From NCBI GenBank assembly GCA_002428985.1, contig DIYL01000053.1:171700-235699 (forward strand): 64,000 nucleotides of DNA, in the 5' to 3' direction. Below, one piece after another: positions 8,787 through 17,412 of the stretch (positions within the stretch are counted from its first letter, which is position 1; the number at the start of each line of letters is the position of its first letter). Origin of the DNA: Anaerolineales bacterium UBA6055 (GTDB taxonomy: Bacteria; Chloroflexota; Anaerolineae; Aggregatilineales; Phototrophicaceae). The position numbers and the translations under genes were made by a program. The notes under the pieces are model-generated. The model did not search any database and was not told the origin of the DNA. It was given only the letters and a program-made list of their open reading frames with translations.

Positions 8787-10682
8787 ATGGGACGAATTAT
8801 CGGCATTGACCTTGGGACAACAAACTCGGTTGTTGCAGTGATGGAAGGTGGAGAACCTACAGTTATTCCATCATCAGAAGGTGGTAATCTAATTCCATCT
8901 GTGGTCGCAATTAATACAAAAACTGGTGAACGTTTGGTTGGGCGTGTGGCGCGTAATCAGGCAGTTGTTAATCCAGAAAACACCATCTTCTCTGTCAAAC
9001 GCTTTATGGGACGCAAATTTACAGATGCAGAAGTAAAAGATGCAACGCGTCTTGTTCCATATGAAGTTAAACAAGCAGACAACGGTGATGTGCGTGTTCG
9101 TATGAATGATCGCGATTATAGTGCACCAGAAATTTCAGCAATGATTTTGCAGAAAATCAAAGCTGATGCTGAAGCATACCTTGGCGACACCGTAGACCGT
9201 GCAGTCATCACAGTACCAGCTTACTTTAACGATACCCAACGTAATGCGACCAAAGATGCAGGTAAAATCGCAGGTCTCGAAGTCTTACGTATTATCAACG
9301 AACCAACTGCATCCAGCTTATCCTATGGTTTTGGTGACCGTAACGAAGGTATTCTTGCAGTATACGATCTTGGTGGTGGTACATTCGATGTATCCATCCT
9401 TGAAGTTGCTGACGGTGTATTCGAAGTAAAATCCACCAATGGTGACACCTACCTCGGTGGTGACAACTTTGACGAAAAAATCATCAACTACATTGCTGAT
9501 GAATTCAAACAAGAAAACGGCATTGACCTCCGTGGTGACCGTCAAGCACTGCAACGCCTGAAAGAAGCAGCGGAAAAAGCGAAGATTGAACTATCAGCAA
9601 CGCTTAGTGCAGAAATCAACTTACCCTTCATCACAGCTGATGCAAGTGGGCCGAAGCACCTCAACATGACACTAACCCGTGCTAAGTTAGAAAGCCTTGT
9701 AGATGACCTTGTCCGCAAGTCTATCAACCCATGTAAAAAGGCTCTCGACGATGCAGGTCTTTCTACAAGTGATGTTGATGCAGTTTTGCTTGTTGGTGGT
9801 ATGACCCGTATGCCAGCAATTCAAGAGGCAGTTAAAAGCTTCTTCGGCAAAGAACCAACCAAAGGTGTAAATCCTGATGAAGTGGTTGCCCTCGGCGCAG
9901 CGATTCAAGCAGCTGTATTGAGCGGTGACGAAACAGGTATTCTATTGTTGGATGTTACCCCATTGACACTCGGTGTCGAAACATTGGGTGGTGTATCAAC
10001 TCCAATGATTGAACGTAACACAACTATTCCAACCAAGAAATCACAGGTTTATTCAACTGCGGCAGACAACCAAACACAGGTTGAAATTCACATTGTACAA
10101 GGTGAACGCCCAATGGCTGGCGATAACAAATCACTGGGTAAATTTATCCTTGATGGCATCCCACCTGCACCGCGTGGTGTTCCACAAGTGGAAGTTACCT
10201 TTGATATTGATGCAAACGGTATCTTGAACGTTGGTGCAAAAGACAAAGCAACAGGTAAAGAACAAACCATCACTATTACGGCAAGCAGTGGTCTATCCGA
10301 TGACGAAGTCGATCAAATGGTACAAGAAGCAGAAAAATTCGCTAGCGAAGATGCTGAACGTAAAGAACAAGCTGAGGTTCTTAACCAAGCTGAAAGCACC
10401 ATCTTCCAAGCTGAAAAGTTGATCGCCGATTACAAAGATAAATTGCCAGAAGATGCAGTTAAACAAACAGAAGAAAAAATCGAAGGTGTTCGTAAAGCAC
10501 AAGCGGATAACAACATCGGCGAAATCAAAGCTGCAACCGAAGCACTAGCGCAACAATTACAATCGCTTGGTGCGCAAATGTATGAAGATACAGCACCACC
10601 AGCAGGTGCAGGTCCAGATGCAGCTAAAAAACCTGCAGACGATGATGAAGATGTCATCGATGCAGAGTTCACCGAAACCTAA
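8787..10682 (+). CDS. dnaK: Molecular chaperone DnaK (Hsp70)
   Basis: A 631-residue Hsp70 that folds and disaggregates proteins in an ATP cycle driven by DnaJ and GrpE. The nucleotide-binding domain (1-380) has IGIDLGTTNSVVAV, VYDLGGGTFDVSIL and VLLVGGMTRMP. The linker LLLDVTPLTLGVET leads into the substrate-binding beta domain and helical lid, with a proline-rich then acidic tail ending near DDEDVIDAEFTET, close to the bacterial EEVKD-type end. Length is normal. The ATG has a good ribosome site (AGGAGA). It lies between grpE and dnaJ in the usual order. Confidence 0.98.
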   Translation: MGRIIGIDLGTTNSVVAVMEGGEPTVIPSSEGGNLIPSVVAINTKTGERLVGRVARNQAVVNPENTIFSVKRFMGRKFTDAEVKDATRLVPYEVKQADNGDVRVRMNDRDYSAPEISAMILQKIKADAEAYLGDTVDRAVITVPAYFNDTQRNATKDAGKIAGLEVLRIINEPTASSLSYGFGDRNEGILAVYDLGGGTFDVSILEVADGVFEVKSTNGDTYLGGDNFDEKIINYIADEFKQENGIDLRGDRQALQRLKEAAEKAKIELSATLSAEINLPFITADASGPKHLNMTLTRAKLESLVDDLVRKSINPCKKALDDAGLSTSDVDAVLLVGGMTRMPAIQEAVKSFFGKEPTKGVNPDEVVALGAAIQAAVLSGDETGILLLDVTPLTLGVETLGGVSTPMIERNTTIPTKKSQVYSTAADNQTQVEIHIVQGERPMAGDNKSLGKFILDGIPPAPRGVPQVEVTFDIDANGILNVGAKDKATGKEQTITITASSGLSDDEVDQMVQEAEKFASEDAERKEQAEVLNQAESTIFQAEKLIADYKDKLPEDAVKQTEEKIEGVRKAQADNNIGEIKAATEALAQQLQSLGAQMYEDTAPPAGAGPDAAKKPADDDEDVIDAEFTET

Positions 10683-10799
10683 ATCGGCATAGCCCAAACT
10701 TGAAATTAACGCGGGGTGTAGGTATGCTATGCTCCGCAATTCACCATCAACACATAACACAATTTGTAAACATGAGACGATGACCACAGGAATTCATAT

Positions 10800-11960
10800 A
10801 TGCCAAGAGACTACTATGAAGTACTCGGTGTATCAAAGGGAGCCGATAGCAAAGAAGTAAAGAGCGCTTTCCGCAAACTCGCGCGTAAATATCATCCCGA
10901 TGTAAGCCAAGAACCAGATGCTGAAGATAAATTCAAAGAAATCAATGAAGCCTACGAAGTTCTCTCGAATGATGAGAAACGTGCGCGGTATGATCGATTT
11001 GGTCATGCAGGTGTCAATGGTGCAGCAGGTGGCGGCTATGGCGCAAGTAGTGCCGCAGGATTTGGCTTTGAAGATATTTTTGACATCTTCAATAGCACAT
11101 TTGGTGGAAACGCCCCGGGATCAGCTCGTCGTCGTACTCCTGGTGCTGGCAGTGATCGTCGTGTTGATGTGACAATCGACTTCGAAGAAGCAGTCTTTGG
11201 TATTGAAAAAGAAATTGAATTCCAACGTCTCGAAACTTGTGAAGTCTGTGACGGGTCTGGGGCGGAAGAGGGATCACATCCAACGACCTGTCCAACCTGC
11301 AGCGGTACAGGTGAAGTCCGCCAAGTCCAACAGACCTTCCTTGGGTCAATGGTGCGTGTCGCCACCTGTCCAAATTGTGGTGGTAAAGGCACGATCATTT
11401 CTAACCCATGTAATAACTGCGATGGATCTGGACGTAGACGACAAAAAACAGTGCTCAATGTGAAAATTCCAGCAGGTGTCCGCGAAGGCTTGCAAATTCA
11501 AGTCCGTGGCGAAGGCGATGCAGGTGAACGTCAAGCGCCAGCAGGTAATTTATATGTTGTTGTCCATGTTAAAGATCATCAATTCTTCAAACGCAAAGAC
11601 AACGACATCATCCTCGACATTAGCATCAATATTGCGCAAGCGACACTCGGTGATAAAATCCGCGTGGATACTGTCGATGGTGCGGTTGAATTAACTGTCC
11701 CACCAGGAACACAAACTGGTAAAGTCTTCCGGTTGCGTGGAAAAGGTATTCCACGGTTGCGTAGCGATGGTAGCAATTCTGGTCGCGGTGATCAGTTGGT
11801 CTATGTTCAAGTTGAAACGCCAACTCAACTGAGTGAGGAGCAACGCGCCTTATTCGAGCAACTAGCCGACACATTTGGTAGCGAGATTACCCCACAACCC
11901 AGTGGACGTGGCTTCTTTGATAAAGTGATGGACTTCCTCGGTGGCGAAGCCAAGCCGTAA
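10800..11960 (+). CDS. dnaJ: Chaperone DnaJ (Hsp40)
   Basis: A 386-residue type I J-protein that delivers clients to DnaK and stimulates its ATPase. It has an N-terminal J domain (1-70) with the HPD triad in YHPDVS, a Gly/Phe-rich stretch (about 75-125), and a zinc domain with four CxxCxGxG repeats (CEVCDGSG, CPTCSGTG, CPNCGGKG, CNNCDGSG). The C-terminal client-binding domains and dimerisation end follow. All expected parts are present. It is 117 bp from dnaK and followed by a strong terminator, which closes the heat-shock unit before prmA. Confidence 0.98.
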   Translation: MPRDYYEVLGVSKGADSKEVKSAFRKLARKYHPDVSQEPDAEDKFKEINEAYEVLSNDEKRARYDRFGHAGVNGAAGGGYGASSAAGFGFEDIFDIFNSTFGGNAPGSARRRTPGAGSDRRVDVTIDFEEAVFGIEKEIEFQRLETCEVCDGSGAEEGSHPTTCPTCSGTGEVRQVQQTFLGSMVRVATCPNCGGKGTIISNPCNNCDGSGRRRQKTVLNVKIPAGVREGLQIQVRGEGDAGERQAPAGNLYVVVHVKDHQFFKRKDNDIILDISINIAQATLGDKIRVDTVDGAVELTVPPGTQTGKVFRLRGKGIPRLRSDGSNSGRGDQLVYVQVETPTQLSEEQRALFEQLADTFGSEITPQPSGRGFFDKVMDFLGGEAKP

Positions 11961-11992
11961 ATCACACACTAAAACATGATAGAGTGAGTGCA

Positions 11993-12024
11993 ACGGGCGG
12001 AGTCTAATCACTTCGCTCGTTTTG
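11993..12024 (+). terminator. Intrinsic terminator after dnaJ
   Basis: An 11-bp stem with two G-U pairs, ACGGGCGGAGT (11993-12003) and ACTTCGCTCGT (12010-12020), has a 6-nt loop and runs into TTTTG-ATTTT. Confidence 0.85.
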
Positions 12025-12111
12025 ATTTTAGGTGACAACCACCACTTTCAACTTTCTACAATAAACTTTAAACTTACTTGATAGAACTAAAATGTGAAGC
12101 GAAAAATCAAC

Positions 12112-13029
12112 ATGACCAATTGGATTGAAGTCACAATGAAAGTCGATGGCGAAAGTGCCGAAGCCGTCGCTGAAGTCCTACAGCGCTATGGACATCAAGG
12201 TGTATCTGTCGAACAAGATGGTATCCAGCCCGATGTATGGGATGAAGATGAAGTACCACCTGCTGAAAATCTCATTGTCCGCGCTTACTTCCCAGATGAT
12301 GACAAAACCGATAAAATCAAGAAACAACTCGAGACAGCACTTGGGCATATGCGGATGATGTATCCTATGCCAGATCCAGTTTATCGTCTCGTCAAAGAAG
12401 ATGATTGGGCAGAAGCATGGAAAGCCCATTATCATCCTCTACGCGTTGGTAAACGCCTACTGATTCGTCCGTTATGGATTGATGTAGACCTCGCAGACGA
12501 TGACATCGAAATCGCACTCGACCCCGGCATGGCATTTGGTACAGGCACACACCCGACCACCCAATTGTGCCTCGAAGCATTAGAAGACCTTCTCCAACCA
12601 ACACAAGAGGTGCTCGACCTTGGTTGTGGTAGTGGTATCCTGTCCATTGCTTGTGCAAAGCTTGGGGCACGAAAAATCGTCGGACTTGATATTGATCAAC
12701 TCGCAGTTGATGCCACTAAGGAAAACGCAGAATTTAATGAGGTTGCCGATAAGATCATAGTTGAGCAAGGTAGCCTTGAAAATGTGATTACCTCAGCGCG
12801 TCGCTATGATTTTGTTGTCGTCAATATTCTGGCGAAAATTATCCTTAAAATGACCGAACAAAACCTCGGCGATACAGTGCGTCCGGGCGGCACGGCGATC
12901 TTCAGCGGGATTATCGAGTCACAGGTCGAAGAAGTCGAAGCAGCATTACGCAAAACAGGGCTAGAACCATACGCTCAACGTCAGCAAGGCGATTGGATTC
13001 TGATCGAAGCCAAACATCCCACCGAGTAA
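12112..13029 (+). CDS. prmA: Ribosomal protein L11 methyltransferase PrmA
   Basis: A class I SAM methyltransferase that trimethylates ribosomal protein L11. The N-terminal L11-recognition domain starts MTNWIEVTMKVDGE. The catalytic domain has the PrmA signature ALDPGMAFGTGTHPTTQLCL, SAM motif I VLDLGCGSGILSIA, and FVVVNILAKII in place of an NPPF motif. It has 305 residues from the ATG at 12112, the usual length. A GTG at 12094 would add six residues, but the family start favours the ATG. It lies after the dnaJ terminator. PrmA next to the dnaKJ cluster is common in many bacteria, but the terminator implies separate transcription here. Confidence 0.95.
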   Translation: MTNWIEVTMKVDGESAEAVAEVLQRYGHQGVSVEQDGIQPDVWDEDEVPPAENLIVRAYFPDDDKTDKIKKQLETALGHMRMMYPMPDPVYRLVKEDDWAEAWKAHYHPLRVGKRLLIRPLWIDVDLADDDIEIALDPGMAFGTGTHPTTQLCLEALEDLLQPTQEVLDLGCGSGILSIACAKLGARKIVGLDIDQLAVDATKENAEFNEVADKIIVEQGSLENVITSARRYDFVVVNILAKIILKMTEQNLGDTVRPGGTAIFSGIIESQVEEVEAALRKTGLEPYAQRQQGDWILIEAKHPTE

Positions 13030-13053
13030 TATCAAATATCCGCATTATCGTTA

Positions 13054-13075
13054 GGGAAGAGGCATGCCTCTTCCC
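13054..13075. repeat. 22-bp perfect palindrome after prmA
   Basis: An 11-bp arm, GGGAAGAGGCA, is followed directly by its reverse complement. It has no T-run on either side, so it is a poor intrinsic terminator. It may be an mRNA-stabilising hairpin or a member of the short palindromes scattered in this window. Confidence 0.8.
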
Positions 13076-13119
13076 GACAATACATCTAACAAAAACTATA
13101 AACTAACGACAAAAACACC

Positions 13120-13866
13120 ATGTACACTGCCACATTTACAATCTACGACGACCTAAACTTTTTCCTGTCACGAAAACAAAAGAATAAACCAATCACGCAT
13201 CAATGGGATTGGAAAGCCTCGATTAAAGATATGATCGAATCGCTAGGTGTTCCGCATCCAGAGATTGATCTCTTACTCGTAAACGATGTGTCGGTTGATT
13301 TTGATTACATCATGCAAGATGGTGATGATGTGCATGTCTACCCCATGCCTTACTATCAAACGCATCCACACGATAATAAAATCCAACTCATTCCAGAAAT
13401 TAACGACCGTTCCCGCTTTATTCTGGACACCCATCTCGGGCGACTCGCCAGTTATCTCCGGATGATGGGGTTCGATACACTCTATCGCAACGATTATCCA
13501 GATGATGAATTAGCCGAAGTCTCGAATGCTGAGGAGCGTATTCTACTCACGCGTGATGTCGGCTTACTTAAGCGTAGTTTGGTTGTACATGGGTATTATG
13601 TGCGCAACACCAACCCGCGCGAACGTCTTCATGAAATTACAGAGCGCTACAATCTCGCAGAACAAGTTGAGCCGTTTAAATTCTGTTTGCGCTGTAATGG
13701 TAATCTGCATGAGGTGGATAAGGCTGATATTATTGATCAACTGCCAGAGCGCACTGCCGAATTTTATGATGCATTCCACCAATGCGATAGCTGTGAGCAA
13801 ATCTTCTGGAAAGGCTCACATTATGATCGCATGGAAAAACTACTAAATGAGGTATTAGAAAAATAA
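13120..13866 (+). CDS. Mut7-C RNase domain protein with N-terminal ubiquitin-like domain
   Basis: A 248-residue protein. Residues 1-85 form a beta-grasp, ubiquitin-like Mut7-C-associated domain (SLGVPHPEIDLLLVNDVSVD, DDVHVYPM). Residues about 95-245 are the Mut7-C/PIN-fold RNase domain, with FILDTHLGRLASYLRMMGFD, RILLTRDVGLLKR, and a C-terminal zinc ribbon (CLRCNG, CDSCEQIFWKGSHY). The acidic residues in LDTHLG and LTRD fit a PIN-type metal site. The family is related to the C-terminal domain of the Mut-7 exonuclease. Its bacterial RNA substrate is not established to my knowledge. It lies between prmA and the convergent roadblock operon, 44 bp after the palindrome. Confidence 0.9.
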   Translation: MYTATFTIYDDLNFFLSRKQKNKPITHQWDWKASIKDMIESLGVPHPEIDLLLVNDVSVDFDYIMQDGDDVHVYPMPYYQTHPHDNKIQLIPEINDRSRFILDTHLGRLASYLRMMGFDTLYRNDYPDDELAEVSNAEERILLTRDVGLLKRSLVVHGYYVRNTNPRERLHEITERYNLAEQVEPFKFCLRCNGNLHEVDKADIIDQLPERTAEFYDAFHQCDSCEQIFWKGSHYDRMEKLLNEVLEK

Positions 13867-13935
13867 AGATAACCGCAAAGCGCACGAAGAACACAAAGGG
13901 TTTTCACCACTGAGTCACAAAGAATGTGTAAAGGC

Positions 13936-13954
13936 GACCCAGTGTGTTCATCCG
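13936..13954. repeat. Degenerate copy of the dispersed GGATGA/TCATCC palindrome
   Basis: The right half (GTGTGTTCATCCG) matches the repeat at 39895-39921, while the left arm has decayed. The preceding 13870-13925 stretch has tandem-like 'CACAAAG / GAACACAAAG' phrases. Confidence 0.5.
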
Positions 13955-13966
13955 ATTATTAGATGG

Positions 13967-14962
13967 CTAGTCTAACAAATCACGCAATGGTTGGAGCAAC
14001 TGAGGAAATGCTTTCGATGCCATATATGGCGTGCCGAGTGAGGTTGCATTACTCCAGTTGATGGCAAGAGTGTATAGTTCACTGAGTTCAACAACAAAAT
14101 AAATGCCCTTCTCAGCAGAAACAACAGTCGAAGAAAACAAACTATGATTTATTTCTTCAGACACACGCTGAGATAATGCTTCAATAGCAGCAGTCATAAC
14201 TGAAGCACGATCAATTTCCCATAATTCACCTGCATATCCTAGATTTAGTCCATCAGTTGTAAATAACCCTATCCACGATGCATTATCAGGGAGTTTCTCT
14301 AGAATAGTCTGCAATACTCTTTCAATCGCTGGATTCATATACAGATGCGCCTCAAGCTGCTGCATCGGTTTTGACTCAGCAACCTTCCGCAGAATGACGT
14401 TATACGCTTCTGTCATCGTGTCTTTGTCAATTGCTTCAAATGTCGGGATATGAATAAACCCTGCCAGCACATCATCACTTCCGCATTGTTGTAGATACTC
14501 AACTGCGCTATAGAAGATATTGTTACAAATATAGCCACCTGCATTATTTGAGCGTTCCACCGGAATATCTGCATTTTTCAAAGCATAGTGAAGTTTTGAT
14601 ACGGGTAATGTTGATGGCAGAAAATGCTCGATTGATTCATCGGAGTTAATCGGCATATCTTTCAGCAAGACACCACTATTGTCAGGGATTGTCGCTGTAC
14701 GATTGTTCCGCGCCCAAAATTCCACGTTAATTTTTTGTCGTCCGGCCGCAACACCCGTCATGACCACAGCATCCGGTTGATGCTTGTCGATCAACTCACG
14801 GATACGCTGTCCACTGAGATCATACTCCACCGGAATAACCTCACAGATTAAGTCCACCTCCTCTATCGGATTAGACAACGTTGCAAATTCTTCAACGATT
14901 ACCTGCGTCGGATTTTCTTTCACATCACCAAATGCTTCAAAGCCTGTTAGTAGGATTTTCAT
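13967..14962 (-). CDS. Pyroglutamyl-peptidase I fused to a roadblock/LC7-like domain
   Basis: A 331-residue two-domain protein. Residues 1-205 are a C15 cysteine peptidase (Pcp), which removes N-terminal pyroglutamate. The catalytic triad is visible as Glu81 (NVEFWARN), Cys146 (SNNAGGYICNN) and His171 (AGFIHIP), and IPDNSG is conserved. Stand-alone Pcp has about 200-215 residues, so residues 208-331 are an added domain. It has the roadblock/LC7 pattern: a central strand with TTDGLNL, a long helix (ALSQRVSEEIN), then EKGIYFVVELSELYTLAINWSN. The same pattern occurs in the two genes just upstream. The ATG overlaps the stop of the preceding gene by 4 bp, so translation is coupled. The peptidase call is firm; the roadblock call rests on pattern similarity. 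Confidence 0.85.
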   Translation of the reverse strand: MKILLTGFEAFGDVKENPTQVIVEEFATLSNPIEEVDLICEVIPVEYDLSGQRIRELIDKHQPDAVVMTGVAAGRQKINVEFWARNNRTATIPDNSGVLLKDMPINSDESIEHFLPSTLPVSKLHYALKNADIPVERSNNAGGYICNNIFYSAVEYLQQCGSDDVLAGFIHIPTFEAIDKDTMTEAYNVILRKVAESKPMQQLEAHLYMNPAIERVLQTILEKLPDNASWIGLFTTDGLNLGYAGELWEIDRASVMTAAIEALSQRVSEEINHSLFSSTVVSAEKGIYFVVELSELYTLAINWSNATSLGTPYMASKAFPQLLQPLRDLLD

Positions 14963-15369
14963 TCTGATTCCTTTAACGCCTGCTTGAGTCGTACAAAAAA
15001 ATTCTGTAGTTCATCCCATTTCTGATATAGTTTTGGTATCGTCAAACCATTTGACCAAACAATGTAGATAACCAGTTCATCGTCCAAAACTAATTGATAA
15101 ATTATACCTTTTTCATTATGTATCAAACTAGAAGTGTACAATTCATCATGTATCTCGTGGGCAATACGCTCACCAAGAGAAAGCGCTGCAGTAGACAACG
15201 CAGGAAGTCGATCTTCTTCATACCACTTTTCAATAGGAAACTTCCACACCCCATTTGCGAAGATTAATCCAGCCACGATTAAACCGTCAATAGAAATAAT
15301 CTGGCAATGTTCAGGATGAAGCGGTATATAGTCGATGAGTCTAGTCAAAATCTGTTGATAACTTGGCAT
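14959..15369 (-). CDS. Roadblock/LC7-like protein B
   Basis: A 136-residue soluble protein with the alpha-beta arrangement of roadblock/LC7 (MglB-like) proteins: an N-terminal helix, strands with IISIDGLIVAGLIF, a long central helix (LSLGERIAHEIHDEL), then EKGIIYQLVLDDELVIYIVWSNG and a C-terminal helix. It aligns by pattern with its upstream neighbour and with the C-terminal domain of the downstream peptidase fusion. Roadblock proteins usually dimerise and regulate small Ras-like GTPases such as MglA, but no such GTPase is in this window. Its start codon shares one base with the preceding stop, and its end overlaps the next start by 4 bp. Confidence 0.72.
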   Translation of the reverse strand: MPSYQQILTRLIDYIPLHPEHCQIISIDGLIVAGLIFANGVWKFPIEKWYEEDRLPALSTAALSLGERIAHEIHDELYTSSLIHNEKGIIYQLVLDDELVIYIVWSNGLTIPKLYQKWDELQNFFVRLKQALKESE

Positions 15370-15779
15370 CAGATTTTATTGAAAGCCTCCTCTAAAGGTT
15401 TAAGACTTACCTGAACATCTTCCCATTGATTCATAACAGTCTTGAGTTCAATATCATTTGTCCAATCAATAAAGACAATAGCCTTGTCCCAAAGAGGTCT
15501 CAAATATATAACACCTTGACGTGATTCTATAAATAAATCGTTAAAAGGTCTTCCATGTATTTCTTTAGAAATACGATCTGTGAGCCTAAACATTGCATCT
15601 GTTAGTATCTGAGGTCTATGTAGTTCTTTTATGTGCACTGGTAATGTAGCTAATGTACCAACTTCAGCCAATTTCAACCCGTCATTTGACACCACCAGCA
15701 TACTTGCCGGCTCCAGCGACATCTCAGAAAATACCTGCTCTAATAACTTCTGTAGGTTTGCTCGATCCACATCACTCAT
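15369..15779 (-). CDS. Roadblock/LC7-like protein A
   Basis: A 136-residue protein with the clearest roadblock pattern of the three: LQKLLEQVFSEM, then SMLVVSNDGLKLAEVG, a long helix (DAMFRLTDRISKEIHG), then ESRQGVIYLRPLWDKAIVFIDWTN and a final helix. Roadblock/LC7 proteins typically act as dimeric scaffolds or GTPase-activating partners. It overlaps the end of the methyltransferase gene by 8 bp and touches roadblock B, so all four genes are translationally chained. Tandem ATGs leave the start uncertain by one codon (15779 or 15782). Confidence 0.75.
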   Translation of the reverse strand: MSDVDRANLQKLLEQVFSEMSLEPASMLVVSNDGLKLAEVGTLATLPVHIKELHRPQILTDAMFRLTDRISKEIHGRPFNDLFIESRQGVIYLRPLWDKAIVFIDWTNDIELKTVMNQWEDVQVSLKPLEEAFNKI

Positions 15780-16527
15780 CAAGCACCCGCGTCACAAACA
15801 TACCCCAACCCAAATATTCTCGGTCGTAGGTCAGGTAAATCCGGCGTTGGTGGTCAATCCATTCACGCAGTTCTTCGGCTTTCTCAAATTCAGGATTTCG
15901 ACGTAAAAAGTGGTGTACCGTCATCCACTGCGTCGTGTAATAATCGTCCCACTCATCCTCATTCGAAATCAGCATTTCCAATAGCTCGACACCTGCCTCA
16001 TCAAAACGGTCGAGGATACCCGCTAAATTCGGGATATAGTCCTTTTGAATACCGAGTTCACTACAGACAAGCGGGGTTGGTTCTTTTTTCCAGTAGACAT
16101 CACCCACCAGCAAATATCCATCTTCAGGGTCTTTTAACGCCTCTTGCATCATCTTTAGCGTACCAACTAGCCCACCACCGATCCATGTCGCACCGATGCA
16201 ACTGACAATGTCATATGCATGAAACGGCTGCACATAATCCTTCGCATCGCTTACATCAAAGTGAAGTTGTGACCACACCTTGAGTTCGTCAGATCGTTCC
16301 TTCGCTTCTTGGATGAAAGTCTCGCTGATGTCTACGCCTGTGCCTTTCATCCCATAATGCAACGCCCACTGACACAACATCTCACCCTTACCACATCCAA
16401 GGTCAAGCACACGGGTAAACTCATCAACATCGCAAATTTGCGCCAAGCGCATCACTTTTGCTAGTGACACTGGATTTTGGATGCGATGTTCGCTCTCTGC
16501 AATTTCATGAAACCATAAGTTCGTCAT
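15772..16527 (-). CDS. Class I SAM-dependent methyltransferase
   Basis: 251 residues with a Rossmann SAM-binding core: motif I RVLDLGCGKGEMLCQ near residue 40, GVDISETFIQEAKER, and IVSCIGATWIGGG at the motif IV position. A Trp/Tyr-rich C-terminal part contains YYTTQWMTVHHFLRRNPE, as in uncharacterised methyltransferases of the ubiE/COQ5-like class. The substrate is unknown. The start at 16527 (MTNLWF) follows a GAGGTG ribosome site; a longer reading to 16545 has none. It is the first gene of the four-gene roadblock operon and has its own promoter at 16558-16587. Confidence 0.85.
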   Translation of the reverse strand: MTNLWFHEIAESEHRIQNPVSLAKVMRLAQICDVDEFTRVLDLGCGKGEMLCQWALHYGMKGTGVDISETFIQEAKERSDELKVWSQLHFDVSDAKDYVQPFHAYDIVSCIGATWIGGGLVGTLKMMQEALKDPEDGYLLVGDVYWKKEPTPLVCSELGIQKDYIPNLAGILDRFDEAGVELLEMLISNEDEWDDYYTTQWMTVHHFLRRNPEFEKAEELREWIDHQRRIYLTYDREYLGWGMFVTRVLDE

Positions 16528-16557
16528 AAAACACCTCAATAACAAATAATATAGATA

Positions 16558-16587
16558 AGTATAGTGTTACGTCCATAATCACGCCAA
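16558..16587 (-). promoter_or_regulatory. Promoter of the methyltransferase-roadblock-Pcp operon
   Basis: On the minus strand: TTGGCG (16587-16582), an 18-bp spacer, and TATACT (16563-16558), about 30 bp upstream of the methyltransferase start. Confidence 0.6.
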
Positions 16588-16618
16588 ATGCTCAGGTTTC
16601 CCCTAACTAAAATTCATA

Positions 16619-16652
16619 ATTGTTCAGTATAATTTAAACTATTCAGAACAAT
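16619..16652. promoter_or_regulatory. 34-bp imperfect palindrome over the ubiE -10 region
   Basis: ATTGTTC (16619-16625) and GAACAAT (16646-16652) are perfect outer arms, with partial AGT/ACT symmetry inside. TATAAT (16628-16633) lies within, so a bound dimer would cover the likely ubiE promoter. Operator role inferred. Confidence 0.45.
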
Positions 16653-16677
16653 CCAAATTAGGTAAACAGGACATTCT

Positions 16678-17397
16678 ATGGCACATCTTACAGGTAGCGA
16701 ACGTTCTCAATATGTACAAAATATGTTTGATCGGATTGCCGAGCGCTACAACATCATGAACCGTATCATGACAGGCGGGCAAGATATGAAGTGGCGACGC
16801 TTTGTCATCGAAAAAGCAGAGCTACCAACAAATGGCAAACTGCTTGATCTTGCAACCGGAACGGGTGACATCGCGTTCGAAGCACTTCGCAAAACACCAT
16901 CAGCAGAAGTCGTTGGTGCAGATTTTGCTCTACAAATGATGCACGTTGGACAACGTCAACCACAATATGGTAGCCAAGTGGGTTGGGCAGGTGCAGACGC
17001 ACTCTACTTACCATTCTCCGATGAATCATTCCATGCAGCGGTATCAGGCTATCTCGTCCGTAATGTCATCGACATCCCACAGTCATTAAGTGAACAACGC
17101 CGTATCTTAAAGCCCGGTGGGCGTATTGTTATCCTTGATACGTCACCGCCGCCAAACAACATACTCAAGCCATTCATCCTAATGCATTTAAAATATGGCA
17201 TTCCATTGTTAGGTCGTTTGATCGCAGGTAAAGACGCCAGTGATGCGTATACCTACTTACCTGAATCGACACAATCATTCAAAACACCGGAAGAACTCGC
17301 CACACTCATCGAACAAGCTGGCTTTGAGGATGTATCATTTAAGACATTCATGTTCGGCACGATGGCTGTTCATTGGGGAACAAAGCCGAAGAACTAG
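16678..17397 (+). CDS. ubiE: UbiE/MenG-type demethylmenaquinone methyltransferase
   Basis: A 239-residue SAM-dependent C-methyltransferase of the UbiE/COQ5 family. In a menaquinone-using organism it makes menaquinone from demethylmenaquinone. Diagnostic features are the start with VQNMFDRIAERYNIMNRIM, motif I LLDLATGTGDIAFEAL, LPFSDESFHAAVSGYLVRNV, and RILKPGGRIVILDTSPP. Length is normal. A methyltransferase for the respiratory quinone fits with the complex I genes later in the window, although they are far apart. It has its own unit: promoter and palindrome upstream, terminator 15 bp downstream. Confidence 0.92.
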   Translation: MAHLTGSERSQYVQNMFDRIAERYNIMNRIMTGGQDMKWRRFVIEKAELPTNGKLLDLATGTGDIAFEALRKTPSAEVVGADFALQMMHVGQRQPQYGSQVGWAGADALYLPFSDESFHAAVSGYLVRNVIDIPQSLSEQRRILKPGGRIVILDTSPPPNNILKPFILMHLKYGIPLLGRLIAGKDASDAYTYLPESTQSFKTPEELATLIEQAGFEDVSFKTFMFGTMAVHWGTKPKN

Positions 17398-17412
17398 AAC
17401 AAGCTTAAAGCA

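Noticed and set aside
10686..10735. GCATAGC/GCTATGC inverted repeat between dnaK and dnaJ
   Set aside because: Long loop, no T-run; it could not be told from chance and would split a typical dnaKJ operon.
11036..11458. 140-codon minus-strand frame opposite dnaJ
   Set aside because: Shadow of dnaJ; Pro/Ser/Arg-rich translation without family features.
12094..12111. GTG start for prmA six codons upstream
   Set aside because: Family N-termini align with the ATG at 12112 and there is no ribosome site for the GTG.
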